In this document: positions 1 to 5,464 of the stretch, one piece after another
How positions within the stretch are numbered: position 1 is the first letter of the stretch
Layout: every line of letters begins with the position of its first letter
DNA from: Acidobacteriota bacterium
Lineage (GTDB): Bacteria; Acidobacteriota; Thermoanaerobaculia; Multivoradales; JAHEKO01
Assembly (NCBI GenBank): GCA_024638355.1
Contig: JAHEKO010000286.1
Location: 1 to 5,464 of the forward strand
Direction: 5' to 3'
Length of the DNA: 5,464 nucleotides
Notes under the pieces: generated by a model
What the model saw: only the letters and a program-made list of their open reading frames with translations
The model's database searches: none
What the model was told of the DNA's origin: nothing
Position numbers and translations under genes: made by a program

Positions 1-93
1 TCCTCCGCTCAGCGAGCCCACGGCGAACGCCAGCAAGAGACCCTGAAGCGCGCCGAAGAGGCTCAGCAGGGTGAGAACGGTGTCGGGCCGCAT
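1..93 (-). CDS. Partial membrane protein, N-terminal fragment (possibly a membrane-anchored AraC-type regulator)
   Basis: Only the first 31 codons lie in the window; the gene runs off the left edge. It starts with ATG at 91-93 and reads MRPDTVLTLLSLFGALQGLL followed by LAFAVGSLSGG. This is a hydrophobic helix of about 20 residues, consistent with a first transmembrane segment or signal anchor. The stretch LFGALQGLLLAF recalls the opening helix of multi-span membrane proteins with a C-terminal AraC-type helix-turn-helix, but that identity is a guess from a short match. The start lies 91 bases after the stop of the same-strand glycosidase gene. No clear Shine-Dalgarno sequence precedes the ATG; the leader reads GATAGATTCACCTCG. 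The open frame and hydrophobic pattern support a real gene start. Other short membrane proteins are equally possible. Confidence 0.5.
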   Translation of the reverse strand, partial: MRPDTVLTLLSLFGALQGLLLAFAVGSLSGG

Positions 94-184
94 CGAGGTG
101 AATCTATCGCCCGCTCGAGCCGGGCCGACCTGGGCGGCTCCCGCACCTGCCGACCGCCGCCGCGGCCGTCACCGTCTGCGGCCT
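94..184. other. Intergenic spacer with inverted repeats
   Basis: This 91-base gap lies between the stop of the GH1 gene and the start of the left-edge gene, both on the minus strand. It contains a GC-rich inverted repeat, GAGCCG at 117-122 and CGGCTC at 135-140, with a 12-base loop. No T-run follows on the minus strand, so a classical intrinsic terminator is not shown. A GATAGATT stretch just before the left-edge ATG is the most AT-rich part and could be a weak -10 element, without a convincing -35. Nothing else is recognisable here. Confidence 0.25.
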
Positions 185-1555
185 CTACTTGGGCGCCAGC
201 CGCCGAAACTCTTCCGCGCCGCGGGTCGGCGAGCGCTCCAAGCTCTCGTAATCGACGCGATAGAGCCCGAAACGCGGCTCGAAGCCTTCGGACCACTCGA
301 AGTTGTCGATCAGCGACCAGTGGAAGTAGCCGTGGACGGGGATGCCCTCGTCGAGCGCGCGGGCCACGGCGTAGGCGTGGCTGCGGAGGAAGTCGGCTCG
401 CAAGCCGTCGGTCGCGTCGGCGACGCCGTTCTCGGTGACGTAGACCGGCAGCTCGTAACGCTTCCAGATCCGGCGCAGCAGTCGCAGCAGGCCCTCCGGA
501 TAGATCTCGATCCCCGAGTCGCTCAGGGTACCGGGCCCCGGCCGGAGCTCGACCAGGCCGGGGGCGCCTGGATCGAAGCGCACCATGTTGCGCCGGTAGT
601 AGTTGATGCCTACCCAGTCGGCCGATCCGAGGAGGGCTTCGAGCGGCTCGTCGATCGACGGGAAACCGGCCAGATCGAATCGCACCCGGCCGGCGGCGAT
701 CGAGTCGTAGTGGGCCCAGTTGAAGCCGGCGTCGGCCTGGTCGGCGGCGATCCAGTCGAGGAGCGACCAGCGCGACGCCGGATCGAAGACGATGTTGTTG
801 ACCGCCAGGCCGATCCGCGCGCCGGGGTCTTCGGCGCGCAGCGCCTCGGCGGCCGCCGCGTGGGCGCGGACGGTCCCGGCGAAGGCCTCGGCGGCCTGAG
901 CCGGATCGCGCACGCCCGGCGGCCAGATGCCTTCGACGTAGCCCTGATACATCTGCACGTTGGGCTCGTTGAGGGTGCACCAGAGGTCCACCTCGGCGCC
1001 CAGCCGGCGCCCGGCCTCGGCCGCGAAGCGGGCGAAGGCCTCGGGAAAGTCGTCGGCCGTCAATCCGCCGCGGTCGGCGAGCCATGCCGGCAGGGTGAAG
1101 TGGAGAAGCGTGACCATGGGGGTCACGCCCGCCGCGCGCAGCCGTGAGACGAGATCCTCGTACCAGGCCCACGCCTCCTCCGACCCTTCCCCCTCGATCG
1201 GCTCGACCCGGCTCCACTCGATCGAGAACCGGTAGGCGTTCGCGCCCAGTGCCCCGATCAGCGCCACGTCCTCGGCCTTCCGGTTCCAGTGGTCGCTCGC
1301 CCGCCCGCTCCGCTCGCCGTTGCGAATGTTCCCCGGCTCGGCTTCGAATCGCGCCCAATCGTTCCAGACGTTCCCGCCTTCGATCTGGTGGGCGGCGGTG
1401 GCCACGCCCCAGAGGAAACCGGGAGGAAGAGACTCCGAAAGTGGGTTTTCGGGGACGTCTCCGAAATCGACCCGGGGCTCGCTCCAGTGGAACACCAGGC
1501 AGGTCGCCAGATAGGCGCCGACGGCCAGGGCCGCTACCGCTCCGACTCGCCTCAT
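185..1555 (-). CDS. Membrane-anchored glycoside hydrolase family 1 (beta-glucosidase-type)
   Basis: This is a retaining beta-glycosidase that removes terminal beta-linked sugars, with a family-typical catalytic domain of about 410 residues in a 456-residue protein. The domain opens at residues 43-60 with LPPGFLWGVATAAHQIEG, carrying sugar-binding Gln57. His152 sits in LHFTLPAWL. The acid/base Glu197 is in TLNEPN, and Asn318-Tyr319 follow in VGINYY. The nucleophile Glu375 is in YVTENG, and Trp413, Glu420 and Trp421 lie in the C-terminal YFHWSLIDNFEW block. All expected active-site residues are present, so it should be active; gluco-, galacto- or fuco-specificity cannot be read from sequence. 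Residues 4-22 form a hydrophobic segment after Arg2-Arg3, then a linker of about 20 residues, which suggests an inner-membrane anchor with a periplasmic enzyme. Leu-Ala-Thr-Cys19 is an imperfect lipobox. The ATG at 1555 is preferred because this segment directly follows it; a TTG 36 bases upstream (1591) is in frame but has no ribosome site. The gene is divergent from the PilZ gene and upstream of the left-edge gene. Confidence 0.95.
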   Translation of the reverse strand: MRRVGAVAALAVGAYLATCLVFHWSEPRVDFGDVPENPLSESLPPGFLWGVATAAHQIEGGNVWNDWARFEAEPGNIRNGERSGRASDHWNRKAEDVALIGALGANAYRFSIEWSRVEPIEGEGSEEAWAWYEDLVSRLRAAGVTPMVTLLHFTLPAWLADRGGLTADDFPEAFARFAAEAGRRLGAEVDLWCTLNEPNVQMYQGYVEGIWPPGVRDPAQAAEAFAGTVRAHAAAAEALRAEDPGARIGLAVNNIVFDPASRWSLLDWIAADQADAGFNWAHYDSIAAGRVRFDLAGFPSIDEPLEALLGSADWVGINYYRRNMVRFDPGAPGLVELRPGPGTLSDSGIEIYPEGLLRLLRRIWKRYELPVYVTENGVADATDGLRADFLRSHAYAVARALDEGIPVHGYFHWSLIDNFEWSEGFEPRFGLYRVDYESLERSPTRGAEEFRRLAPK

Positions 1556-1671
1556 CGTCAATCGGCAGTGTGACAGACGGCCCGCGGCCAAGAAGTGGCC
1601 GCCGAAATCCTCTCGGCCCGACTGCGGAGTTGTTCACATCGACTTTTGGCCATAGGCGGTAGCCTCGTCCA
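1556..1671. promoter_or_regulatory. Divergent intergenic region, presumed to hold both promoters
   Basis: This 116-base spacer separates the start codons of the GH1 gene (leftward) and the PilZ/coiled-coil gene (rightward), so promoters for both are expected here. The stretch around 1630-1656 is the least GC-rich. It holds TTGTTC at 1630-1635 and CATAGG at 1651-1656 with a 15-base spacing, a poor match to a sigma-70 promoter for the rightward gene. No credible -35/-10 pair was found for the leftward gene, and no operator-like palindrome was recognised. The promoter role is inferred from gene orientation rather than from motif strength. Confidence 0.3.
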
Positions 1672-3279
1672 ATGGCCGACGCGAGCGCGCGCGAACCGGC
1701 GATCTCTCTCGGGTTCAAGGACTTCCGGACCCTCCTCAAGGGGCTCTCGGGACAGGTGTCGCTCAACGGCATGTACGTCGAGACGGCAGATCCGCCGGCG
1801 GCCGGCACCGAGATCGACTTCGCCGTCGGCTTGACCGACGGGGAGACCCTGATCCGGGGACGAGGCGAGGTGGCCTGGACGCTGGGAAACGGCGACTCCG
1901 CGGCGAAGGGCGCGGGAATCCGCTTCCTCGAGATCGATCCGGAGGGCGAGCAGCTGATCGCGCGCATCGTCGACGTACGCTCCAAGAGCGGTCGACAGGT
2001 CTTCGACCTCGAGAAAGAGGAGGCGCCGGAGGCGCCGGACTCGGAGGCTGCCGACTTCAGGAGCGACCTCGTGCGGGCCGAGCTGGGCCGCGTGAAAGAG
2101 AAGCACAAGAAGGAGCGCAAACGCTGGCAGGCGGAGCTCGAGGAGCTGACCTCCGAACGTGACCGGCTGGCCGACCAGCTTCGCGAGCTGGAAGAGAACC
2201 GCTCGGAAGATCAGCCCCGCCTGGAGACGCTGGAGAGCGAGAAGGGGGCCCTCAGAGACGAGCTCGAGGTGGTCCGTACCGAGTTCGGCCTCCTGGAAGA
2301 GCGGGTAACGGCGCAAGACGCCGATCTCGCCCGGTTCCGGGAGCAAGGCAAGTATGCGATGGCCGATCGAGACCGGCTGGAGTCGCAGAAGAAGGCGCTC
2401 GCGGACGAGCTGGAAGCCGCTCGGGAGGAGACGCAGCGGCTCGAAGCCCAGGTCGAGAAGCTGAACGAATCCGCCGGTCGACTCGACGAGGTGAGCGGCA
2501 AGCTCGCCGAGACGGAAGGAGCGCTGGCCGAAGCCCAGGCCCGGGTGGAGCAGGTCGAGGCCAGCGCCGTCGACCGGGAATCGACCCTACGTACCCAGCT
2601 CGACGATCTGGAGGCGGCGGACACCGAGCTGCGCCAGGAGCTCGAGTCGAGGCAGGCCGAGATGGAAGAGCTGCGCCGCCGCTACGAGGAGTCCGCCGAG
2701 AGGAACATCGAGCTCGAGCACGAGACGAGCTCGCTGGGCATGCGGCTCTCCGAGGCCGACGAGCGGATCCGCAGCCTCGAGTCGGGAAACGAGGAGCTCG
2801 GCGCCGAGATGGAAGAGCTGCGCCGCAAGCACGGCGGTATGGAATCGACGCTGGCCGCCCAGAAGAGCATCGCCCGGCGCGCGCGGAAGCTCGTGGAGCG
2901 CGTGCGCGCCGAGCACGCCAGGCTGCAGGAGGACTTCGCGAACGTCCAGGCCGAGCTCGAGGAGGCGCGCGAGCAGCCCCTGACCGTGACGGTCGATCCG
3001 GAGGAACCAAGCCCGCCTCACGAGGAGGCGGAGGAGGAGAGCGAGGACCACGCCGTGGTCGGGCCGCCGTTGGAAGAGATTCCCGAGCCCGAGACACACG
3101 GCGGGATCTGGGCGACCTTCTCCAAGCCCTGGGGCAAGCGCCGAAACGAGGAAGAGGACGGCGCGAATGAAGAGCTCGCGCTCGCGGACGAAGAGCCGCC
3201 ACCGTCGGAAGCCGACGCCGACGACGACGCGCCAGCCGAGTCCGAGGCGGCGCAGGACTCAGGAAACCGGGTCGCCTAG
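1672..3279 (+). CDS. PilZ-like domain protein with long coiled coil and acidic tail
   Basis: This 535-residue protein has three parts. Residues about 11-90 resemble a PilZ-type beta-barrel: SLNGMYVET at 30-38, PPAAGTEIDF at 41-50, a GRGEVAWT strand at 63-70 and GAGIRFLEID at 80-89, the spacing seen in the PilZ variant common in myxobacteria-like genomes. The c-di-GMP signature is degraded: the usual D/N-x-S-x-x-G reads Gln28-Val-Ser-Leu-Asn-Gly33, and no RxxxR lies before it. Residues about 130-434 are almost continuous charged heptads (LEELTSERDRLADQL and similar), predicting a long parallel coiled coil. Residues 435-535 are Pro/Glu/Asp-rich, interrupted by an aromatic-basic island at 476-491. 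No signal peptide or membrane span is seen, so it is likely cytoplasmic. An in-frame TAG at 1660-1662 closes the frame 9 bases before the ATG, so no earlier start exists; the ribosome site is weak. It probably acts as a scaffold or a regulator of motility, polarity or envelope work. The specific role is unknown. Confidence 0.9.
   Translation: MADASAREPAISLGFKDFRTLLKGLSGQVSLNGMYVETADPPAAGTEIDFAVGLTDGETLIRGRGEVAWTLGNGDSAAKGAGIRFLEIDPEGEQLIARIVDVRSKSGRQVFDLEKEEAPEAPDSEAADFRSDLVRAELGRVKEKHKKERKRWQAELEELTSERDRLADQLRELEENRSEDQPRLETLESEKGALRDELEVVRTEFGLLEERVTAQDADLARFREQGKYAMADRDRLESQKKALADELEAAREETQRLEAQVEKLNESAGRLDEVSGKLAETEGALAEAQARVEQVEASAVDRESTLRTQLDDLEAADTELRQELESRQAEMEELRRRYEESAERNIELEHETSSLGMRLSEADERIRSLESGNEELGAEMEELRRKHGGMESTLAAQKSIARRARKLVERVRAEHARLQEDFANVQAELEEAREQPLTVTVDPEEPSPPHEEAEEESEDHAVVGPPLEEIPEPETHGGIWATFSKPWGKRRNEEEDGANEELALADEEPPPSEADADDDAPAESEAAQDSGNRVA
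2656..2679 (+). repeat. 24-bp direct repeat, copy 1, within the coiled-coil gene
   Basis: This copy encodes residues 329-336, AEMEELRR. An identical 24-base copy lies at 2803-2826. The two starts are 147 bases apart, which is 49 codons or exactly seven heptads, so the repeat keeps coiled-coil register. Confidence 0.85.
2803..2826 (+). repeat. 24-bp direct repeat, copy 2, within the coiled-coil gene
   Basis: This is the second exact copy of the sequence at 2656-2679. It encodes residues 378-385, AEMEELRR, and is followed by KHG where the first copy is followed by RYE. The flanks have diverged on both sides. Confidence 0.85.
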
Positions 3280-3292
3280 CCTGCTCTTCTCA

Positions 3293-3313
3293 CCGGCTTT
3301 CGTCGCGAGCCGG
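3293..3313. terminator. GC hairpin in the convergent gap, possible two-way terminator
   Basis: The 45-base gap between the stops of the PilZ gene (3279) and the sulfatase-like gene (3325) contains CCGGCT at 3293-3298 and AGCCGG at 3308-3313, a perfect six-pair stem with a nine-base loop. An alternative fold adds TCG/CGA pairs inside it. Its position between converging genes fits a bidirectional terminator. There is no T-run on either side, so it is not a canonical intrinsic terminator, and chance inverted repeats are common at this GC content. Confidence 0.4.
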
Positions 3314-3324
3314 CGGAGCCCGAG

Positions 3325-5388
3325 CTACTGCACGTAGCCGAGCGACTGGAGCGCTTTCAGCGTCTCGGGATCGAGAGCCGCGGCATCTTCGGCCGCGTTC
3401 TCGAGAAAGACCTGGAGGCGGGGCTCGAGGAGCGCGCGGAAGCTCTCGACCAGCAGCGGCTCGTCGGCGGACAGATCGCGCCTCTCGAGCGGATCGCCGG
3501 CGACGTCGTAGAGCTCGGTGACACCATTGGCCCGTAGGATGAAGCGCCAGGTATCGTCTTCCAGAAGCACCGCCGGCAGGCCGTAGAGGTTGCCGCCCGA
3601 GAAGCGCACGATCCGCTCGGCCGGGGAGTCGTATACCTCGTCCGTTTCGTCCGCGGCCGGCCGGCTCTCGTTCATGACGCTCGGCTCCGCCACCGCCAGC
3701 GAGCCGGCGAGCGATCGACCCTCGTCGGGGGCCGCGGCCGGCGCGACCTCGAACCCGGCCAGATCCAGAAGCGTCGGGGCGACGTCGACCAGGCCGGCGA
3801 GGGTCGTCGCCGCGCGACCCGCCGGCACCACACCCGGCCCCCAGAAGATCAGCGGCACGCGCGTCACCTCGCGGTAGTAGTCGTGTCCGTGCTCGAAATG
3901 GCCGTGGTCCCAGAGCTCTTCGCCGTGATCGGCGGTGAGCGCCGCGACCACGCCGCGCTCTTCTCGTCGCTCGCGAAGGGCGGCGAACAGCCGCCCCACC
4001 TCGCCGTCGACGTAGCTCACCGCCCGGTCGTAGTACTCGCCGAGGCGCCGCCGGTCTTCGGGACCCAGCCAGATGTAGCCGCTGCGCACGTGCGAGGTGC
4101 CGGCGAAGACCTCGCCGACGATCGTGCCGTCGTCGAGCACTTCCGGCTGGCGCTGCCGCACCTCCGCCGCCCAGGCGTCGAGATCCAGCTCCGAGGGGTC
4201 GGCCTGGTAGGGGGTGTGCGGGTCGATGTAGTGGACCCAGAGAAACAGAGGCGCATCGTCCTCCTGCGCGAGCGCCGCGACCGCCGCGTCGGTGATCCCC
4301 TGCGCCCGGTAGTCCGCCCAGCTCTCGACCGGAAAGAGCGTCACCAGCAGGCGCACCAACGGTATGTCGGCCATGAAGATCGCCCCCACGGCTCGGTTGA
4401 GCGGCATGTCGAAGGCGTCGAAGCCCCGCGCCATGCCCATCCCCGGGTTGAGAAAGGCGTTGGCGACGATCGCGTGCGTGCGATAACCGGCCGCCGAGAA
4501 GCGCTCGGCGATCGAGGCGTAGCGAGCGCTCAGGGGTGAGCGCACGAAGGTCGGTCCCGAGCCGAGCGGCAGACCGGCACCGTGGCGGACGGTCGGCAGA
4601 CCGGTGAGCATCGACGCGACGCTCGGCACCGTCCACGGCGAAGCGGCCAGAGCCCGCTCGAACACGAGCCCCTCTTCGGCGAGGCGATCCATCTCGGGGG
4701 TCAGCGTGGGCACCTGGCCGTAGGCACCGAGGCGGTCTGCGCGCAGGGTGTCGATCGACACCAGGACGACGTCGGGCAACGGTCGGTCGGATCGACGGGC
4801 GACGGCGAGGTTCTCGGCCGAGACCCTTTCCTCGGCTCCCTCGGCGCCGGGTGGGGCGGGTGGGCCCGGGGCACCCCACGGCAGCAGGGCGAGAATCAGC
4901 GCCGCCAAGCCGAGCCAGGCGGCCCGCCGGGTGAGCCGCTCCGACGGTGGCCGCAGCGCGACCCAGCCGCCGGCGGCCAGCGCAACCGCCGCCGCAAGCC
5001 ACGGCGCGAGCGCCGCCGTCACCAGCGGCCCGGAGGCCAGCGAGCGGACGATCATCCACACGCCCACGGCCACCGTGAAACCGAAGAGCAGCGAGCGGAA
5101 GGCACGTCCGCGGTCGCCGGCCCGGGCGCTCGGGTGCCACCGCCGCGCGAGGAGCGCGATCGGAACGAACAGGAGCACGGTGACGATGCCGATGATCAGC
5201 CCCAGTCGTGCCATGCCGAGAGCGAGCTGCTTGTCGAAGCTCTGCTGGACGAGAAGCTGGAACCCGCCCTGGAGCAGGGCCAGGACCCCCGCCGCCGCCG
5301 CAAACGTCAAGAGCGACGGATAGCGAGCGAGCCGCCCGGCGACGGCCGGCGACTCTTGGGATCGATCGGAAGACTCGGATCGGGACAT
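3325..5388 (-). CDS. Five-span membrane protein with sulfatase/alkaline-phosphatase-fold domain, Thr nucleophile
   Basis: The 687-residue protein has an N-terminal membrane part and a C-terminal hydrolase or transferase domain. Hydrophobic spans lie near residues 24-46, 60-82, 98-116, 121-145 and 156-172, followed by a Pro/Ala/Glu linker. An odd span count places the catalytic domain (about 205-560) across the membrane if the N-terminus is cytoplasmic. The domain shows PDVVLVSIDTLRADRLG with metal ligand Asp212, SPWTVPSVASMLTG with Thr253 where sulfatases have Cys or Ser, WVHYIDPHTPY (His386, Asp389, His391), TADHGEELWDHGHFEHGH (Asp487, His488, and further His) and VDVAPTLLDLAG. It ends in LDPETLKALQSLGYVQ, a tail frequent in this sulfatase-like group. 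Thr253 cannot become formylglycine, so sulfate-ester hydrolysis is doubtful; a phosphodiesterase or lipid head-group phosphotransferase role is more likely. The substrate is unknown. ATG 5388 is chosen for its strong ribosome site; a GTG at 5418 would add 10 residues and overlap the upstream stop. Confidence 0.92.
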   Translation of the reverse strand: MSRSESSDRSQESPAVAGRLARYPSLLTFAAAAGVLALLQGGFQLLVQQSFDKQLALGMARLGLIIGIVTVLLFVPIALLARRWHPSARAGDRGRAFRSLLFGFTVAVGVWMIVRSLASGPLVTAALAPWLAAAVALAAGGWVALRPPSERLTRRAAWLGLAALILALLPWGAPGPPAPPGAEGAEERVSAENLAVARRSDRPLPDVVLVSIDTLRADRLGAYGQVPTLTPEMDRLAEEGLVFERALAASPWTVPSVASMLTGLPTVRHGAGLPLGSGPTFVRSPLSARYASIAERFSAAGYRTHAIVANAFLNPGMGMARGFDAFDMPLNRAVGAIFMADIPLVRLLVTLFPVESWADYRAQGITDAAVAALAQEDDAPLFLWVHYIDPHTPYQADPSELDLDAWAAEVRQRQPEVLDDGTIVGEVFAGTSHVRSGYIWLGPEDRRRLGEYYDRAVSYVDGEVGRLFAALRERREERGVVAALTADHGEELWDHGHFEHGHDYYREVTRVPLIFWGPGVVPAGRAATTLAGLVDVAPTLLDLAGFEVAPAAAPDEGRSLAGSLAVAEPSVMNESRPAADETDEVYDSPAERIVRFSGGNLYGLPAVLLEDDTWRFILRANGVTELYDVAGDPLERRDLSADEPLLVESFRALLEPRLQVFLENAAEDAAALDPETLKALQSLGYVQ

Positions 5389-5395
5389 TGGTCTG

Positions 5396-5404
5396 CTCTC
5401 CCCC
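5396..5404 (-). promoter_or_regulatory. Ribosome binding site deciding the start of the sulfatase-like gene
   Basis: Read on the minus strand this is GGGGGAGAG, a strong Shine-Dalgarno match, ending seven bases before the ATG at 5386-5388. The in-frame GTG at 5416-5418 has no comparable site upstream. This favours the ATG, although the GTG would give a four-base GTGA overlap with the preceding stop. Confidence 0.7.
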
Positions 5405-5414
5405 AGGTTCAGGG

Positions 5415-5464
5415 TCACTCGACCCGGGCGCCCGTCTCTTTCAGGCGATGCGCGATGCTATAGC
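5415..5464 (-). CDS. Partial upstream gene, C-terminal end only, unknown product
   Basis: The minus strand at the right edge reads as an open frame ending YSIAHRLKETGARVE and TGA at 5415-5417. Twelve of the 15 visible codons end in G or C, which matches the bias of the complete genes. The stop falls 26 bases before the ATG and next to the strong ribosome site of the sulfatase-like gene, the arrangement expected inside an operon. Fifteen residues are too few to name a family. It could be a chance open frame, but the codon bias and spacing make a real gene end somewhat more likely than not. Confidence 0.5.
   Translation of the reverse strand, partial: YSIAHRLKETGARVE

Noticed and set aside
71..1147. 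Plus-strand open frame of 358 codons antisense to the GH1 gene
   Set aside because: It has no domain pattern, and the codons are explained by the antisense of a GH1 frame with a complete active site.
1556..1591. Twelve-residue N-terminal extension of the GH1 protein from a TTG start
   Set aside because: There is no ribosome site upstream of the TTG, and the extension would place polar residues before a membrane segment that follows directly from the ATG at 1555.
63..2120. Very long minus-strand open frame of 685 codons spanning the GH1 gene and the divergent spacer
   Set aside because: It overlaps the clearly coding GH1 frame, is Arg/Gly/Pro-rich with no recognisable motif, and also runs antisense through the PilZ domain. 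It is a typical out-of-frame shadow in GC-rich DNA.
2252..3202. Minus-strand open frames antisense to the coiled-coil gene (also 2587-3099)
   Set aside because: They are Arg/Pro/Ser- or Leu-rich translations that mirror the Glu/Leu/Arg heptads on the other strand. No start signals or motifs were seen.
3290..5140. Minus-strand 616-codon open frame overlapping the sulfatase-like gene
   Set aside because: It is a frame-shifted shadow, Arg/Gly-rich throughout, while the other frame carries all the catalytic motifs and membrane spans.
185..5388. The three complete genes as one new multi-gene system
   Set aside because: They alternate strand (minus, plus, minus), so no shared operon exists, and no sequence feature links their functions beyond a possible common envelope location.
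4582..5463. Plus-strand open frames antisense to the sulfatase-like gene (also 3883-4539)
   Set aside because: They have low-complexity Arg/Gln/Gly composition with no domain signature and lie wholly opposite a well-supported gene.

Overview
The window is GC-rich with strong third-position GC bias. It comes from a Gram-negative-like bacterium. A PilZ-type domain of the kind common in deltaproteobacteria and Myxococcota is joined to a long coiled coil. It lies beside a multi-membrane-span alkaline-phosphatase-fold enzyme whose C-terminus ends in LGYVQ, a type frequent in those and related high-GC phyla. The phylum assignment is inference only. No mobile element, tRNA, rRNA, CRISPR array or integration scar was seen.

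Layout from left to right. Bases 1-93 (minus) hold the first 31 codons of a probable membrane protein that runs off the left edge. Bases 185-1555 (minus) encode a complete glycoside hydrolase family 1 enzyme with both catalytic glutamates and an N-terminal membrane anchor. A 116-bp divergent spacer separates it from 1672-3279 (plus), which encodes a PilZ-like domain, a coiled coil of about 300 residues and a very acidic tail. A 45-bp convergent gap with a GC hairpin follows. Bases 3325-5388 (minus) encode a five-span membrane protein with a sulfatase-like catalytic domain whose nucleophile position is Thr. The right edge (5415-5464, minus) appears to hold the last 15 codons of an upstream gene, with only 26 bases between its stop and the membrane enzyme's ATG.

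How the genes relate. The GH1 enzyme and the sulfatase-like enzyme both look membrane-anchored with catalytic domains probably outside the cytoplasm, so both may act on envelope or extracellular glycans or lipids. The PilZ/coiled-coil protein looks like a cytoplasmic scaffold or regulator. The three complete genes are arranged minus, plus, minus, so they are not one operon, and the sequence does not show that they form a single system. The points most worth a second look are the Thr nucleophile in the 'sulfatase', the anchored GH1 enzyme, and the PilZ protein with a degraded c-di-GMP signature and an unusual tail.
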